A DNA stretch of 64,000 nt from Ensifer adhaerens (GCF_013283195.1 NZ_JABEKT010000001.1:656795-720794); one strand, 5' to 3'; positions 34,006-42,704 are shown, counted from the stretch's first letter. Notes: generated by a model from the sequence alone, not told the origin. Numbers and translations: made by a program.

Positions 34006-34021
34006 TTCTTGAGGTAAAGAT

Positions 34022-34900
34022 ATGAGCGCGACCCGCAACCTCGACCTCGCTTTGACCGCGCTGGCACCCGCCATCTGGGGCAGCACCTATCTGGTTACGA
34101 CCGAATTGCTGCCGCCGGGCTACCCTTTGACAGTCGCAATGTTGCGTGCCTTGCCGGCGGGGCTGTTGCTCCTCCTCATCGTTCGCCGGCTGCCCTCAGG
34201 CATCTGGTGGCCGCGCACATTCCTGCTCGGAGCGCTCAATTTCTCGTTCTTCTGGGCGATGCTGTTCGTGTCCGCCTATCGGTTGCCGGGTGGAGTGGCC
34301 GCGACCGTCGGCGCGATCCAGCCGCTGATCGTTATTCTCCTGTCGCGCGTCTTTCTGGGGTCGCCGATCCGGATGCTCAGCATCGTCGCCGGCCTTGCCG
34401 GCATTGTCGGCGTCGGCCTGCTGGTGCTGACGCCCGGAGCCACGCTCGATCCGCTTGGCGTGCTGGCCGGTCTTGCCGGCGCCGTGTCCATGGCCTTCGG
34501 CACGGTGTTGAGCCGCCACTGGGCGCCACCGGTGCCGCCGTTGACCTTCACCGCCTGGCAACTCGCCGCCGGAGGACTGTTGCTGGTCCCGGTCGCCCTG
34601 TTCTTCGAACCGGCCTTGCCGAGCCTGACAGCCGCAAACGTTGCCGGCCTTGCCTATCTCGGCCTTGTTGGCGCCGCCTTCACTTACCTTCTCTGGTTCC
34701 GGGGGCTGTCGCGCCTCGAGCCCTCGGCCGTCGCGCCGCTCGGCTTCCTTAGCCCTGTTGTCGCCATCCTGCTCGGCTGGGGCGTTCTCGATGAGCGGCT
34801 GACCCCGGTCCAGGCGCTTGGCATTCTGGTCGTGCTCATCAGCGTCTGGCTGAGCCAGCGAGCGCAATTGGCGCCCCGGGTTCGGCCTGCCCGTGCATGA
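34022..34900 (+). CDS. EamA/DMT-family exporter
   Basis: A 292-residue membrane protein with ten predicted helices in two EamA repeats. Motifs include 'PAIWGSTYLVTTELLPPGYP' near the N-terminus and 'PLGFLSPVVAILLGWGVLDE' in helix 9/10, as in the YdcZ/RhtA-like exporters of amino acids or metabolites. The start follows GAGGTAAAGAT. It is divergent from, and probably repressed by, the MarR regulator. The exported compound is unknown; nothing in the sequence points to a specific one. Confidence 0.9.
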   Translation: MSATRNLDLALTALAPAIWGSTYLVTTELLPPGYPLTVAMLRALPAGLLLLLIVRRLPSGIWWPRTFLLGALNFSFFWAMLFVSAYRLPGGVAATVGAIQPLIVILLSRVFLGSPIRMLSIVAGLAGIVGVGLLVLTPGATLDPLGVLAGLAGAVSMAFGTVLSRHWAPPVPPLTFTAWQLAAGGLLLVPVALFFEPALPSLTAANVAGLAYLGLVGAAFTYLLWFRGLSRLEPSAVAPLGFLSPVVAILLGWGVLDERLTPVQALGILVVLISVWLSQRAQLAPRVRPARA

Positions 34901-34993
34901 AAGGCCGAGCCTGCCACGGGGCGGGCTCGTTCGGAAAGTCGAGAAGTATGCGGCCGCAACGCAGAGCGAGCGCTTCAGAAAACGACGGCCGAC

Positions 34994-35794
34994 CTATTGC
35001 CTTCGCGTGCCGGCCGCCGCCTTCGCCGCGGCGGCCGTCAGGCCGCGTGCGATCGGCGTGCGGATATCGGCCGCGGCCATGGCCTCAAGCCCGGCGGCAG
35101 TCGTACCGGCGTAGTCGAGGAACGTTTGTACGATTTCGGCGGGCGTCTGCTCGCTGCCAGCCATCAGCGCGCTGCTGCCAAGGAAAAGCTGGCGCACGGC
35201 GCACAAGGCGATATCCCTCCCGATGCCACTGATTACGGCGTCGGAGATCATGGCATCGGCAAAGGCGGCGAGAAACGCCGGGCCGGAGCCGGTCAGCGCC
35301 GTAAAGTAGTCGAGCTCCGCTTCCGTCGTGATCCTCTGCGCTTGACCGGATGCATTGAAGAACCGATCGGCAAATGCGCAATCCGCATCCGTCACATCGG
35401 GGCTGGCAAGCCAAGGCGTGAAGGAGAGCCGCTTTTCGGCGGCAGCGTTCGGCATTGCCCGGATGATGCGGCGAGCCTTGAAACGGGTGGCAAGGTCGTC
35501 AAGCGAAACCATCGCCATCACCGAGATGACCAGCTTGCCGGAGAGGTCGATCGCGATGGCGTCAAGATCCTGCGGGCGCACGGACAGCACTACCACATCT
35601 GCATCGGCTGCAAGTTCAGGATTGCTGTTCGTCTGGCGGACACCCGGCCAGGGATCGAACCCTGCCACAGAGCCGCTGCGCGAGGAGACGGTCAACGCCT
35701 CCCCGGCAATCACCCCATCGGCAAGGGCGGCCAGCAACAGGGCCTTGCCCAGCCAGCCGCCGCCACCGATGACGCCTAGTCGCGTCAAGCCCAC
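34994..35794 (-). CDS. Pyrroline-5-carboxylate reductase-like protein
   Basis: The 266-residue protein has the NAD(P) motif 'GVIGGGGWLGKALLLAAL' and the ProC C-terminal signature 'LTGSGPAFLAAFADAMIS', with the conserved 'PAEIVQTFLDYAGTTAAGLE'. ProC catalyses the last step of proline synthesis (pyrroline-5-carboxylate to proline), but the protein looks somewhat divergent, and a second proC elsewhere in the genome is common in rhizobia. It overlaps the aminopeptidase stop by ten bases and is co-transcribed with it, so a role in peptide or proline salvage is reasonable. Confidence 0.82.
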   Translation of the reverse strand: MGLTRLGVIGGGGWLGKALLLAALADGVIAGEALTVSSRSGSVAGFDPWPGVRQTNSNPELAADADVVVLSVRPQDLDAIAIDLSGKLVISVMAMVSLDDLATRFKARRIIRAMPNAAAEKRLSFTPWLASPDVTDADCAFADRFFNASGQAQRITTEAELDYFTALTGSGPAFLAAFADAMISDAVISGIGRDIALCAVRQLFLGSSALMAGSEQTPAEIVQTFLDYAGTTAAGLEAMAAADIRTPIARGLTAAAAKAAAGTRRQ

Positions 35795-37038
35795 TCGCCC
35801 TGGCGCATGACGGGGACGCGGCTGCCGTCGGCGCGCACGCCGTCAATATCCACCTGGCCCGAACCGATCATCCAGTCGATATGGATCAGGCTCGAATTGC
35901 CGCCCTGGGCGCGGATCTGCTCCGGGGTCAGGCTGGTATCGTCGACGAAGCAGCCGGAGTAGCACTGCCCGAGCGCGATGTGACACGAGGCATTTTCATC
36001 GAACAGCGTGTTGTAGAACAGTATGCCGCTTGCCGAGATTGGCGAGGAATGCGGCACCAGCGCCACTTCGCCGAGCCGGCGCGCGCCCTCGTCAGTATCG
36101 AGCACCTTGTTCAGCACTTCCTCGCCGCGCGAGGCCTTCGCCTCGACGATGCGTCCGCCTTCGAAGCGGACCTGGATGTTGTCGATCAGCGTGCCTTGGT
36201 GTGACAGCGGCTTGGTCGAGGAGACATGGCCTTCGACGCGCAGCGCATGCGGCGTGGTGAAGACCTCTTCGGTCGGAATATTCGGGTTGCAGATGACGCC
36301 GTTTTTCGCTTCCGAGGCGCCACCACACCACAGGTGGCCATCGGCCAGCCCGACGACCAGATCGGTGCCGGGTCCGGTGAAATGCAGCGAGGCAAAGCGT
36401 TCGCCGTTGAGCCAGGCGGAGCGGCGCGCCAGGTTGGCGTTGTGCGCATTCCAGGCGGCGACGGGATCGTCGAGATCGACGCGCGAGGCCGCGAAGATGG
36501 CGTTTGCGAGCTTCTCCACCGCGATCGGCTCCGGGTCGTTCGGGAACACCAGCCGCGCCCAGGAGGGGTTGGGATAGGAGACGATGTTCCAGTTGATGTC
36601 GAAGTTCGAGATCTTTTCCAGCGCCGGTTTGTAGGCAATGGAATTGGCCTTGTTGGCGCGCGCGACTTTGCTCGGGTCCTGGGCGGACAGCATCATCGGG
36701 TTGTCGCCGGAAATGGCGAGGCGCGCCGCACCGCCGGCAAAGGCCTTGGCCATGCCCTCGTAGAGCCAGGCGCTCGCCCGGTCGAAGCTTTCGTCGGGCG
36801 CATGTTCGTAACGCGCCAGCGTCGTCTCCTCGTCGGAGTAGAAGGTCGTCACCAGCCCGGCGCCGGCCTTGTAGGCGTGCTTGGTGATGTCGCGCACCAG
36901 CGGCATGGCGGCGATCGGCGCCGTCATCACCAGGTCCTGGCCCTTCTGCAACTGCAGGCCGACCTTGATGGCGACTTCCGCGAGCTTGTCGAGTTTGACC
37001 GGATCGATCGGGGTGGGGGTGTTGGCGGGATAGGTCAT
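35785..37038 (-). CDS. M29-family (thermophilic-type) aminopeptidase
   Basis: A 417-residue metallopeptidase. The M29 features are 'MTAPIAAMPLVRDITKHAYKAG' in the N-terminal part, glutamate ligands in the central domain, and the C-terminal 'HIDWMIGSGQVDIDGV' with His and Asp ligands. M29 enzymes release N-terminal residues, some preferring Arg or Leu. The start ATG at 37038 has AGGCAG upstream. Its stop overlaps the start of the proC-like gene by ten bases, so the two are translated together; peptide breakdown linked to proline synthesis is the simplest reading. Confidence 0.92.
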   Translation of the reverse strand: MTYPANTPTPIDPVKLDKLAEVAIKVGLQLQKGQDLVMTAPIAAMPLVRDITKHAYKAGAGLVTTFYSDEETTLARYEHAPDESFDRASAWLYEGMAKAFAGGAARLAISGDNPMMLSAQDPSKVARANKANSIAYKPALEKISNFDINWNIVSYPNPSWARLVFPNDPEPIAVEKLANAIFAASRVDLDDPVAAWNAHNANLARRSAWLNGERFASLHFTGPGTDLVVGLADGHLWCGGASEAKNGVICNPNIPTEEVFTTPHALRVEGHVSSTKPLSHQGTLIDNIQVRFEGGRIVEAKASRGEEVLNKVLDTDEGARRLGEVALVPHSSPISASGILFYNTLFDENASCHIALGQCYSGCFVDDTSLTPEQIRAQGGNSSLIHIDWMIGSGQVDIDGVRADGSRVPVMRQGEWA

Positions 37039-37118
37039 GATCTGCCTGTCGTTATGAAATCGGACGCACAAGACTTAGTGCTGTTTGCGGCGAAAATGAA
37101 GGCTGACGGTTGCAAACC

Positions 37119-38006
37119 TCAGTTGGCCTTGGCTGCGGCTCGCATTCTGGCGACATTGCTGTCGTGGACGTCTTCATAGGGCGCGAGATAGAGGATCGAA
37201 CCGGCAGCGATCTCGTCGGCGACAAAGTCCTTGAGCGAGCCGATCTGCGCTCCCTCCGCTGCCGCCTTCTCCAAGCGTTCAAGGTAGCTTCGGTTCGCAT
37301 CGATCAGCGTGCCGTCGTAACCGCCGGCCGAGATGCGGTCGCGGTCGCCATGGCTCGGCAGGATGTGGGCGATCGGCAAGCGACGCAGGCGCTTCAGCTC
37401 GGCGATATGGGTGGCGACATGCTCGGCTTCGGCGATGAAGGTGGCGCAGTCTTCGACCGTGTCGCCGGCCAGCAGCAGCTTTTCCTCAGGCAGCCAGAGC
37501 ACATTGCCGTCGGCGCTGTGAATGGCGAAGTGGTGCAGTTCCACCGTCCGCTGCCCGACTTTCAGGTCGAGCCTTCCTTCGAACAGGCGGGTGGGCATGA
37601 CGAGGGGGTGGATCGGCGGCGTCGCCGTTTCGATTTTTTCGCGGTTCTCGGCAAGCCGTTCTGCCGTCAACGTCAGTGCGATGATCTCGCAATCGGCAAA
37701 GACGGCGTTTCCGGCTACGTGGTCCTTGTGCCAATGGCTGAGAACCACCCGGATCGAGGTGACGCCGAGGCTTTCGAGATGGGTCCGGATCGCTTCGGCG
37801 TGTGGCAGCGAGATGTGGGTGTCGTAGACGAGCGCTTCGCCGCCATCGACGATGGCATAGGACGCGACGCCGAGCGCATAGGCGCCGTCGTCCAGCCAGT
37901 TCGGTCCCTCCGAGTGCAGCCGGGTCCCGGCGATCCGGCCGTCGTAATAGGCGAAGATGCCGGGATAGGGCTGCAGTATCGTCAGGGTTGACGTCATATC
38001 AGGCAT
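37119..38006 (-). CDS. MBL-fold metallo-hydrolase
   Basis: A 295-residue metallo-beta-lactamase-fold protein with the zinc motif 'SHWHKDHVAG' (HxHxDH) and a late His in 'LPSHGDRDR'. No signal peptide is seen, arguing against a secreted beta-lactamase; members include glyoxalases, lactonases and many of unknown role. The start at 38006 has AAGGAG upstream and rejects the frame to 38042. It lies downstream of the GST gene on the same strand (78 bp gap), so it may share its promoter. Confidence 0.85.
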   Translation of the reverse strand: MPDMTSTLTILQPYPGIFAYYDGRIAGTRLHSEGPNWLDDGAYALGVASYAIVDGGEALVYDTHISLPHAEAIRTHLESLGVTSIRVVLSHWHKDHVAGNAVFADCEIIALTLTAERLAENREKIETATPPIHPLVMPTRLFEGRLDLKVGQRTVELHHFAIHSADGNVLWLPEEKLLLAGDTVEDCATFIAEAEHVATHIAELKRLRRLPIAHILPSHGDRDRISAGGYDGTLIDANRSYLERLEKAAAEGAQIGSLKDFVADEIAAGSILYLAPYEDVHDSNVARMRAAAKAN

Positions 38007-38084
38007 GGCCGGCTTCTCCTTCGCCAGGTTTGCATCCGTCATAGGACGGCGCGTAGCGAAAAAGAAGTGCGAGCACGCGCTCTG

Positions 38085-38756
38085 TTACGCGCGCAGCAGA
38101 TAGGCGTCGTGCTGTTTCAGGAACGTCATCAACCGCTCGCCGTAGTCCGATGCCACGGCAGCCTTGACGCTCGGACGCTCCGCCAGGGTCCGCCGCCAGG
38201 CGGACACACGGGTAAGGCCGTCGAAAATCCTGTGCTCGACCAGAGTGTCAAAAAGGTCGAAGTAACGGAAGATCGGTGCAAAGACCGCATCGACCAGCGA
38301 GAAGCCATGGCCGGCGAAATAGGGGCCGTCGCCGAGCACGGCTTCGACTGTCGCGAATTTTGCCGCGACCGCCTGTCGCTTCTGCTCGAAGATGTCGGCA
38401 TCCCCGGTGGTCTCGAAGCCCCAGAGGTCCGAGAGGATCGACGAGCCGTATTCCATCCAGCCGCGGTGGCGCGCCCGTTCGAGCGCGTCAGTCGGATGCA
38501 GCGGGACACCGGTCTGCGTTTCCTCGAGATATTCGCAGATCACCGAGCTTTCAAACAGCACGGCTTCGCCCGACGTCTGCGGGATCTGCAGCAGCGGCAC
38601 CTTGCCGAGCGGCGAGATGTTCAGGAACCAGTCGGGCTTGGCCGCGAGATCGATATTGACGCGATCGAAGGCGACGTTCTTTTCCGCAAGCGCGATTGCA
38701 GCCCGCTGGACATAGGGGCAGAGATGATGGCTGACCAAGGTGAGGGTGCTTGTCAC
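38085..38756 (-). CDS. Glutathione S-transferase, MarR-regulated
   Basis: A 223-residue GST with thioredoxin-like N-terminal domain ('SHHLCPYVQRAAIALAEKNV'; the CPYV motif suggests an omega/lambda-like type with catalytic Cys) and 'PLLQIPQTSGEAVLFESSVI', then the helical C-terminal domain. The start is GTG at 38756 with GGAG seven bases upstream. It is divergent from a MarR gene; two ATGYAATTGCAT palindromes lie between them. This pairing suggests induction by an electrophilic or aromatic compound, which is inference. Confidence 0.9.
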   Translation of the reverse strand: MTSTLTLVSHHLCPYVQRAAIALAEKNVAFDRVNIDLAAKPDWFLNISPLGKVPLLQIPQTSGEAVLFESSVICEYLEETQTGVPLHPTDALERARHRGWMEYGSSILSDLWGFETTGDADIFEQKRQAVAAKFATVEAVLGDGPYFAGHGFSLVDAVFAPIFRYFDLFDTLVEHRIFDGLTRVSAWRRTLAERPSVKAAVASDYGERLMTFLKQHDAYLLRA

Positions 38757-38785
38757 AGGCGATCTCCAGGGTTGGATCTATATAT

Positions 38786-38797
38786 ATGCAATTGCAT
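38786..38797. promoter_or_regulatory. Palindrome ATGCAATTGCAT, MarR operator 1 (GST side)
   Basis: A perfect 12-bp palindrome about 30 bp upstream of the GST start codon, flanked by alternating TA sequence. It matches the second site at 11 of 12 bases. Confidence 0.65.
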
Positions 38798-38807
38798 GTA
38801 TGTAGGC

Positions 38808-38835
38808 TTGCCAGCGATTTCAAGTTCGATGTAAT
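38808..38835 (+). promoter_or_regulatory. Promoter of the MarR gene, overlapping operator 2
   Basis: TTGCCA (38808-38813), a 16-bp spacer and TGTAAT (38830-38835). The -10 box ends seven bases before ATG 38843, with no ribosome site, so the transcript should be leaderless. Confidence 0.5.
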
Positions 38836-38840
38836 TGCAT
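38829..38840. promoter_or_regulatory. Palindrome ATGTAATTGCAT, MarR operator 2 (self)
   Basis: It overlaps the -10 box of the MarR gene and lies 43 bp from operator 1, about four helical turns, on the same face of the DNA. Confidence 0.65.
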
Positions 38841-38842
38841 CT

Positions 38843-39298
38843 ATGAACGATTTTTCGGAAAATACGGAGCCGCATCCGACACAGGCTGTCACCCAGGCCT
38901 GGATCGGCCTTATGCGCGCACAGCGGCGCGTGCTCCAGGCGATCGAAGTCGATTTCAAGAAGGCTGGCCTACCGCCGCTTGGCTGGTACGACGTGCTGTG
39001 GGAACTGGTACAGGCGGACGGCGGCAAGCTGCGCCCCTTCGAAATCGAGTCCCGCACCCTGCTTGCCCAATATAACCTCTCGCGCCTGATCGATCGGCTT
39101 GAGCGGGGAGGGCTTGTCCGTCGCGAGACTTTTGATGCTGACGGCCGCGGGCTCTGGGTGGTCGTCACAGACGAGGGGCGCGCCATGCGCAAGCGCATGT
39201 GGCAGGTCTATTCCGGCTCGATCGAGACCCACCTGGGCGCGAAACTGAGCGCAGATGAAGCGCAAGAACTGGCGCGGCTGCTCGGTAAATTGCGCTGA
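38843..39298 (+). CDS. MarR-family regulator of the GST gene
   Basis: A 151-residue winged-helix regulator with 'WYDVLWELVQADGGKLRPFE', 'LAQYNLSRLIDRLERGGLV', and wing 'RETFDADGRGLWVVVTDEGR'. ATG 38843 is the first codon that yields MarR sequence; the longer frame to 38750 runs through the operators. No ribosome site precedes it. It is divergent from the GST gene and likely represses both genes through the two 12-bp palindromes. Confidence 0.92.
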   Translation: MNDFSENTEPHPTQAVTQAWIGLMRAQRRVLQAIEVDFKKAGLPPLGWYDVLWELVQADGGKLRPFEIESRTLLAQYNLSRLIDRLERGGLVRRETFDADGRGLWVVVTDEGRAMRKRMWQVYSGSIETHLGAKLSADEAQELARLLGKLR

Positions 39299-39302
39299 AA
39301 CG

Positions 39303-39887
39303 CTAGCTGTCGAGCCCGAAGGATTTCTCCAGCGCTTCCCAGGTCTCGTCCATGGCGAAGGTCGGGGAAAAGTAGGGCAGGGCCACATGGCCGTAGATCG
39401 GCGACAGCTGCCATTCAGCCGTCTCTTCATCGACGCCGGCAATCTGTTGCAGGTAGATCGTCGACACCAGGCCGGTCCGGTCGGCGCCGGCCTTGCAATG
39501 GATCAGGAGCGGCTTCGGCGCATCGCGCAGGATCGCCATTAGCGCTTCTGTTTGCTTCAGGCTGATGGCCGATGACGAGGACATCGGGAAATTGATGAGA
39601 CGGATGCCGTTGCGCTGGGCGGCTGCCGCTTCGTCGCGGTACCAGCGGGCATCACTCTCGCCGCGCAGGTTGAGAATGGTGCGGATGCCGTAGGCCTTGG
39701 AATAGGCGGCAATCGAACGCGAACTCGGCTGGGCCGATCGGTAGACCTCGCCCGCAACCAGGGTGTGGAAGTTGCCCGTCCATTGCAGTGCCATGAGATA
39801 AAGCACGCTGACTGCGGCGGCGACCGCCACCGCAAGGATGAGGCGACGGGCAAAGCGCTTCGGGCGCCGGATCAATCCTGATAACAT
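39303..39887 (-). CDS. Membrane-anchored dual-specificity/tyrosine phosphatase
   Basis: A 194-residue protein with the CX5R motif 'HCKAGADRTG' near residue 131 and a general-acid region before it ('LRGESDARWYRDE'). The N-terminus is a basic stretch followed by one transmembrane helix (about 15-34), so the phosphatase domain is anchored to the membrane, probably on the periplasmic side. Members dephosphorylate phosphotyrosine proteins or phosphoinositides, and such genes often act on phosphatidylglycerol-phosphate-like lipids; here the substrate is unknown. It is convergent with the MarR gene, with only four bases between stop codons. Confidence 0.85.
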   Translation of the reverse strand: MLSGLIRRPKRFARRLILAVAVAAAVSVLYLMALQWTGNFHTLVAGEVYRSAQPSSRSIAAYSKAYGIRTILNLRGESDARWYRDEAAAAQRNGIRLINFPMSSSSAISLKQTEALMAILRDAPKPLLIHCKAGADRTGLVSTIYLQQIAGVDEETAEWQLSPIYGHVALPYFSPTFAMDETWEALEKSFGLDS

Positions 39888-39955
39888 GGACGGGCTTTCA
39901 AAAACCTCGAGGATTTGAGATGTAGCCAGCATCCGTGATGTTTTGATGGCGTGTT

Positions 39956-40429
39956 TCAGGCAATCAGCGGCACTGCCGCTGCCTTCAGGACATCCCGCGC
40001 GTCGGCAGGCGCAAGCCGCACCTGCAGCCCGCGCTGGCCGCCATTGATATAGACCTGCGTTTCGGAAAGGGCGGCCTCTTCGATCGCTGTCGGCACCAGC
40101 TTTTTCTGCCCGAACGGGCTGATGCCGCCGACATGATATCCGGTCAGCCGTTCGGCATCGGCCGGCTTCATCATCGCCGCCGACTTGCCACCGAAGGCTG
40201 CGGCCAGCCTCTTCATGCTGACCTCACGATCGGACGGCACGACGCAGCAGACCGGCTTGCCGTCGACCTCGGCCATCAGCGTCTTCAGCACCCGGCTCGG
40301 ATCCTCGCCCAATGCTTCCGCCGCCTGCAGGCCGACGCGCTCGGCATTCGGGTCGTAGTCGTAGGTGTGGACGCTGAAGGCAACACCGGCCTTGGCCAGC
40401 ATCTGCGTCGCGCGGGTGGTCTTGGACAT
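39956..40429 (-). CDS. ybaK: Cys-tRNA(Pro) deacylase YbaK
   Basis: A 157-residue protein of the YbaK/ProX editing family, which hydrolyses Cys-tRNA(Pro) mischarged by ProRS. 'KTLMAEVDGKPVCCVVPSDR' holds the catalytic Lys region, followed by 'RLTGYHVGGISPFGQKKLVP' typical of YbaK. Full length. It precedes or follows an ArsC-like gene in the same direction, 16 bp apart, forming a likely unit. Confidence 0.93.
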   Translation of the reverse strand: MSKTTRATQMLAKAGVAFSVHTYDYDPNAERVGLQAAEALGEDPSRVLKTLMAEVDGKPVCCVVPSDREVSMKRLAAAFGGKSAAMMKPADAERLTGYHVGGISPFGQKKLVPTAIEEAALSETQVYINGGQRGLQVRLAPADARDVLKAAAVPLIA

Positions 40430-40445
40430 CGTGCGGCTCCGGGCG

Positions 40446-40811
40446 TCAGGCGTTCGCCTTGTCGAACAGGGCTTCGTAGAGGTCGGGCTTGAAGCCGATC
40501 ATCAGGTTGCCGTTGGCCTCAAGCGCCGGGCGCTTGATCATCGACGGCTGGGCCAGCATCAGCGCGATGGCCTTGTCGGCATCGAGGTTCTGCTTGTCGG
40601 CGTCCGGCAGGTTGCGGAAGGTGGTGCCGGCGCGGTTGAGCACGATTTCCCAGCCAGCCTGCTCGCACCAGCGATCGAGATGGTCGCGGTCGATGCCCTC
40701 GGCCTTGTAGTCGTGGAAGCGATAGGCGATGCCCTGCCCGTCGAGCCAGGTGCGTGCCTTCTTCATCGTGTCGCAGTTCTTGATGCCGTAGATCGTGACC
40801 GTCATTCCCAT
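40446..40811 (-). CDS. ArsC-family reductase (YffB/Spx-like)
   Basis: A 121-residue thioredoxin-fold protein: 'YGIKNCDTMKKARTWLDGQG' with single active-site Cys (CDT, as in YffB) and 'RAGTTFRNLPDAD'. It lacks the full arsenate-binding set, so it is probably a YffB-like GSH-dependent reductase and not an arsenate reductase. The start is ATG at 40811, next to AGGAAAGG; ATG 40805 is possible. It is followed 16 bp downstream by ybaK. Confidence 0.88.
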   Translation of the reverse strand: MGMTVTIYGIKNCDTMKKARTWLDGQGIAYRFHDYKAEGIDRDHLDRWCEQAGWEIVLNRAGTTFRNLPDADKQNLDADKAIALMLAQPSMIKRPALEANGNLMIGFKPDLYEALFDKANA

Positions 40812-40883
40812 GCCTTTCCTGCCTTGCGGGCAATTCGTGCCGGGAGTGATAGCCTCCCTCGTTCACAGAGGGAAGACGTTGTC

Positions 40884-41519
40884 TCAGGTCACGCCGGCAT
40901 AGCGACCCGGCTTGTGGTTGATGGCAAGGGTCATGTTGACGACGGCAGCACCCACCACGGACAGAACGAGGTTCGCTGGTGGCAGTATGAAGAAGGCCGC
41001 AGCCAGGATCGCGAGGTCCACGGCCAGCTGGAAATAGCCGGCGCGGATGCCGAACTTCTCCTGCAGATAGATCGCCAGAATGTTGATGCCGCCGAGCCCG
41101 GTGCGATGGCGAAAGAGGATCAGCAGCCCGGTTCCCATCAGCCCGCCACCGACGACGGTCGCGTAGATCGGGTCGAGCCTGGCGAACTCCACCCATCCCG
41201 CCGTCAATTTCGAAAACAGCGCCACAAGGGTGACGGCAAGAAAAGTGCGCAGCGCAAACATCCAGCCGAGCCGTTTGATCGCCAGCACGTAGAACGGCAG
41301 GTTGATCAGCGAGAACACCAGCCAGAACTGTGCGCCCGTCGCATACTGCAACAAAAGCGCGAGGCCGGAGGTGCTGCCGGTCAAGAGCATCGCTTTGCTG
41401 TAGATGATGACGCCGAGCGACATGATCAGCGTGCCCGTCAGGATCGCCAGCGCGTCTTCATAAAGGCGGTGGCGTTCCGTGGGGACTTCGGTTGTATCGA
41501 TCATGCGCTCGGTCTTCAT
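40884..41519 (-). CDS. YitT-family membrane protein
   Basis: A 211-residue integral membrane protein with five predicted helices, matching the YitT (DUF161) type of the bacterial BCR/YitT family. 'GVIIYSKAMLLTGSTSGLAL' and 'GTGLLILFRHRTGLGGINIL' (the GGxxI/GGIN repeat motif) identify it; it lacks the C-terminal DUF2179 cytoplasmic domain. Function unknown. Its start is 15 bp downstream of the aromatic aminotransferase stop, so it may be in the same unit. Confidence 0.87.
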   Translation of the reverse strand: MKTERMIDTTEVPTERHRLYEDALAILTGTLIMSLGVIIYSKAMLLTGSTSGLALLLQYATGAQFWLVFSLINLPFYVLAIKRLGWMFALRTFLAVTLVALFSKLTAGWVEFARLDPIYATVVGGGLMGTGLLILFRHRTGLGGINILAIYLQEKFGIRAGYFQLAVDLAILAAAFFILPPANLVLSVVGAAVVNMTLAINHKPGRYAGVT

Positions 41520-41534
41520 CCTGGCTGCCGGTCC

Positions 41535-42704
41535 TTAGAGGTTCTTGAGCTTGCCGATGACGTCACCGACTTCGGCGGTCTTCAGTCCGGCAATGTTGAT
41601 GCGGCCGGAGCCCGGCATGTAGATGCCGTGTTCGTTGCGGAGCCGCATGACATCCGCCTCAGCCAGCGGCAACAGCGAGAACATGCCCTCTTGGGCCGCG
41701 ATGGCGCCAAGTGCCTGCCAGCGGTCGCGCAGGCCCTCCGCCAGCGACTGCCGGATGCCGGATATGCGCAGGCGCATGGTTTCGAGCTCTTCTTTCCAGT
41801 CGCGCGCCAGGTCCGCGTCCGACAGGATGGTGCGCACGATCGCGGCACCGTGGTCCGGCGGCATCGAATAGCTGGTGCGGGCGAGACCGGCGAGGTTGGA
41901 GCGAACCGTGTCGGCCGACGAGGATGAGGTTGTGACGGCAAAGATTGCGCCGGTGCGTTCGCGGTAGAGGCCGAACGACTTCGAGCAGGAGACGGCAATC
42001 AGCGTTTCCGGAACGATGCCGATGAGATGGCGAAGACCGACGACATCTTCCTCGAGGCCGCGGCCAAAACCCTGATAGGCAAGGTCGACCAGCGGCAGCA
42101 GGCCGCGCTCGGCGACGACGGCCGCGATCTCCAGCCATTGCGCCTCGGTGATGACGCCGCCGGTCGGGTTGTGGCAGCCGGCATGCAGCAGTACCGCGTC
42201 GCCGGCCGAAGCACCCTGCAGCGCGCTCATCATGGTGTCGAAGAGAACGGTCTGGGAGGGCACGTCGAAGAATGGATAGCCGGCTGTCTCAAGGCCCGCA
42301 GCCTTGAAGATGCTGGCATGGTTCATCCAGCTCGGCAGGCCGATCCAGATGCGCTTGCCGCCCATCTGGCGGACCAGGTCGGCGGCAAGTCTGAGTGCGC
42401 CGGAGCCGCCGGGCGTCTGCACGCCGGCAAGATGGCTGCGATTGATCGTGTCGCCGCCAACTAGCGTCCAGAGATGATCGACGAAAACGAGATCGCCCTC
42501 GGGGCCGACATAGGCCTTGCTGTCCTGTGTTTCGTGCAGGCGCTTCTCCGCTTCCTTGACCGCGCGGAAGATCGGCGTGTGGCCTGTCTCGTCGCGGTAG
42601 ACGCCGACGCCGAGATCGACCTTTCCGGGGCGCTCGTCCTTGCGGTAGAGCCCGATCAGGGCCAGCAACGGATCGTCGGGTTGGCGGGTCAGAGCGTCGA
42701 ACAT
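41535..42704 (-). CDS. Aromatic/branched amino acid aminotransferase (TyrB/TatA type)
   Basis: A 389-residue PLP enzyme of fold type I. The cofactor Lys is in 'SCSKSFGLYRERTGAI', with 'GCHNPTGGVITEAQWLEIAA' as the N-PTG motif and 'DLAYQGFGRGL' as the PLP-Asp region. Length and pattern match the tyrosine/aspartate aminotransferase family Ia. The start at 42704 is chosen for AGGGGGAA eight bases upstream. It is divergent from an Lrp/AsnC regulator, which probably controls it in response to an amino acid. Confidence 0.92.
   Translation of the reverse strand: MFDALTRQPDDPLLALIGLYRKDERPGKVDLGVGVYRDETGHTPIFRAVKEAEKRLHETQDSKAYVGPEGDLVFVDHLWTLVGGDTINRSHLAGVQTPGGSGALRLAADLVRQMGGKRIWIGLPSWMNHASIFKAAGLETAGYPFFDVPSQTVLFDTMMSALQGASAGDAVLLHAGCHNPTGGVITEAQWLEIAAVVAERGLLPLVDLAYQGFGRGLEEDVVGLRHLIGIVPETLIAVSCSKSFGLYRERTGAIFAVTTSSSSADTVRSNLAGLARTSYSMPPDHGAAIVRTILSDADLARDWKEELETMRLRISGIRQSLAEGLRDRWQALGAIAAQEGMFSLLPLAEADVMRLRNEHGIYMPGSGRINIAGLKTAEVGDVIGKLKNL

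Noticed and set aside
40446-40811. Arsenate reductase ArsC
   Set aside because: It has a single CDT cysteine motif as in YffB and lacks the conserved arginines of true ArsC; no ars genes lie nearby (the ArsR at 47.5 kb is paired with SRPBCC).
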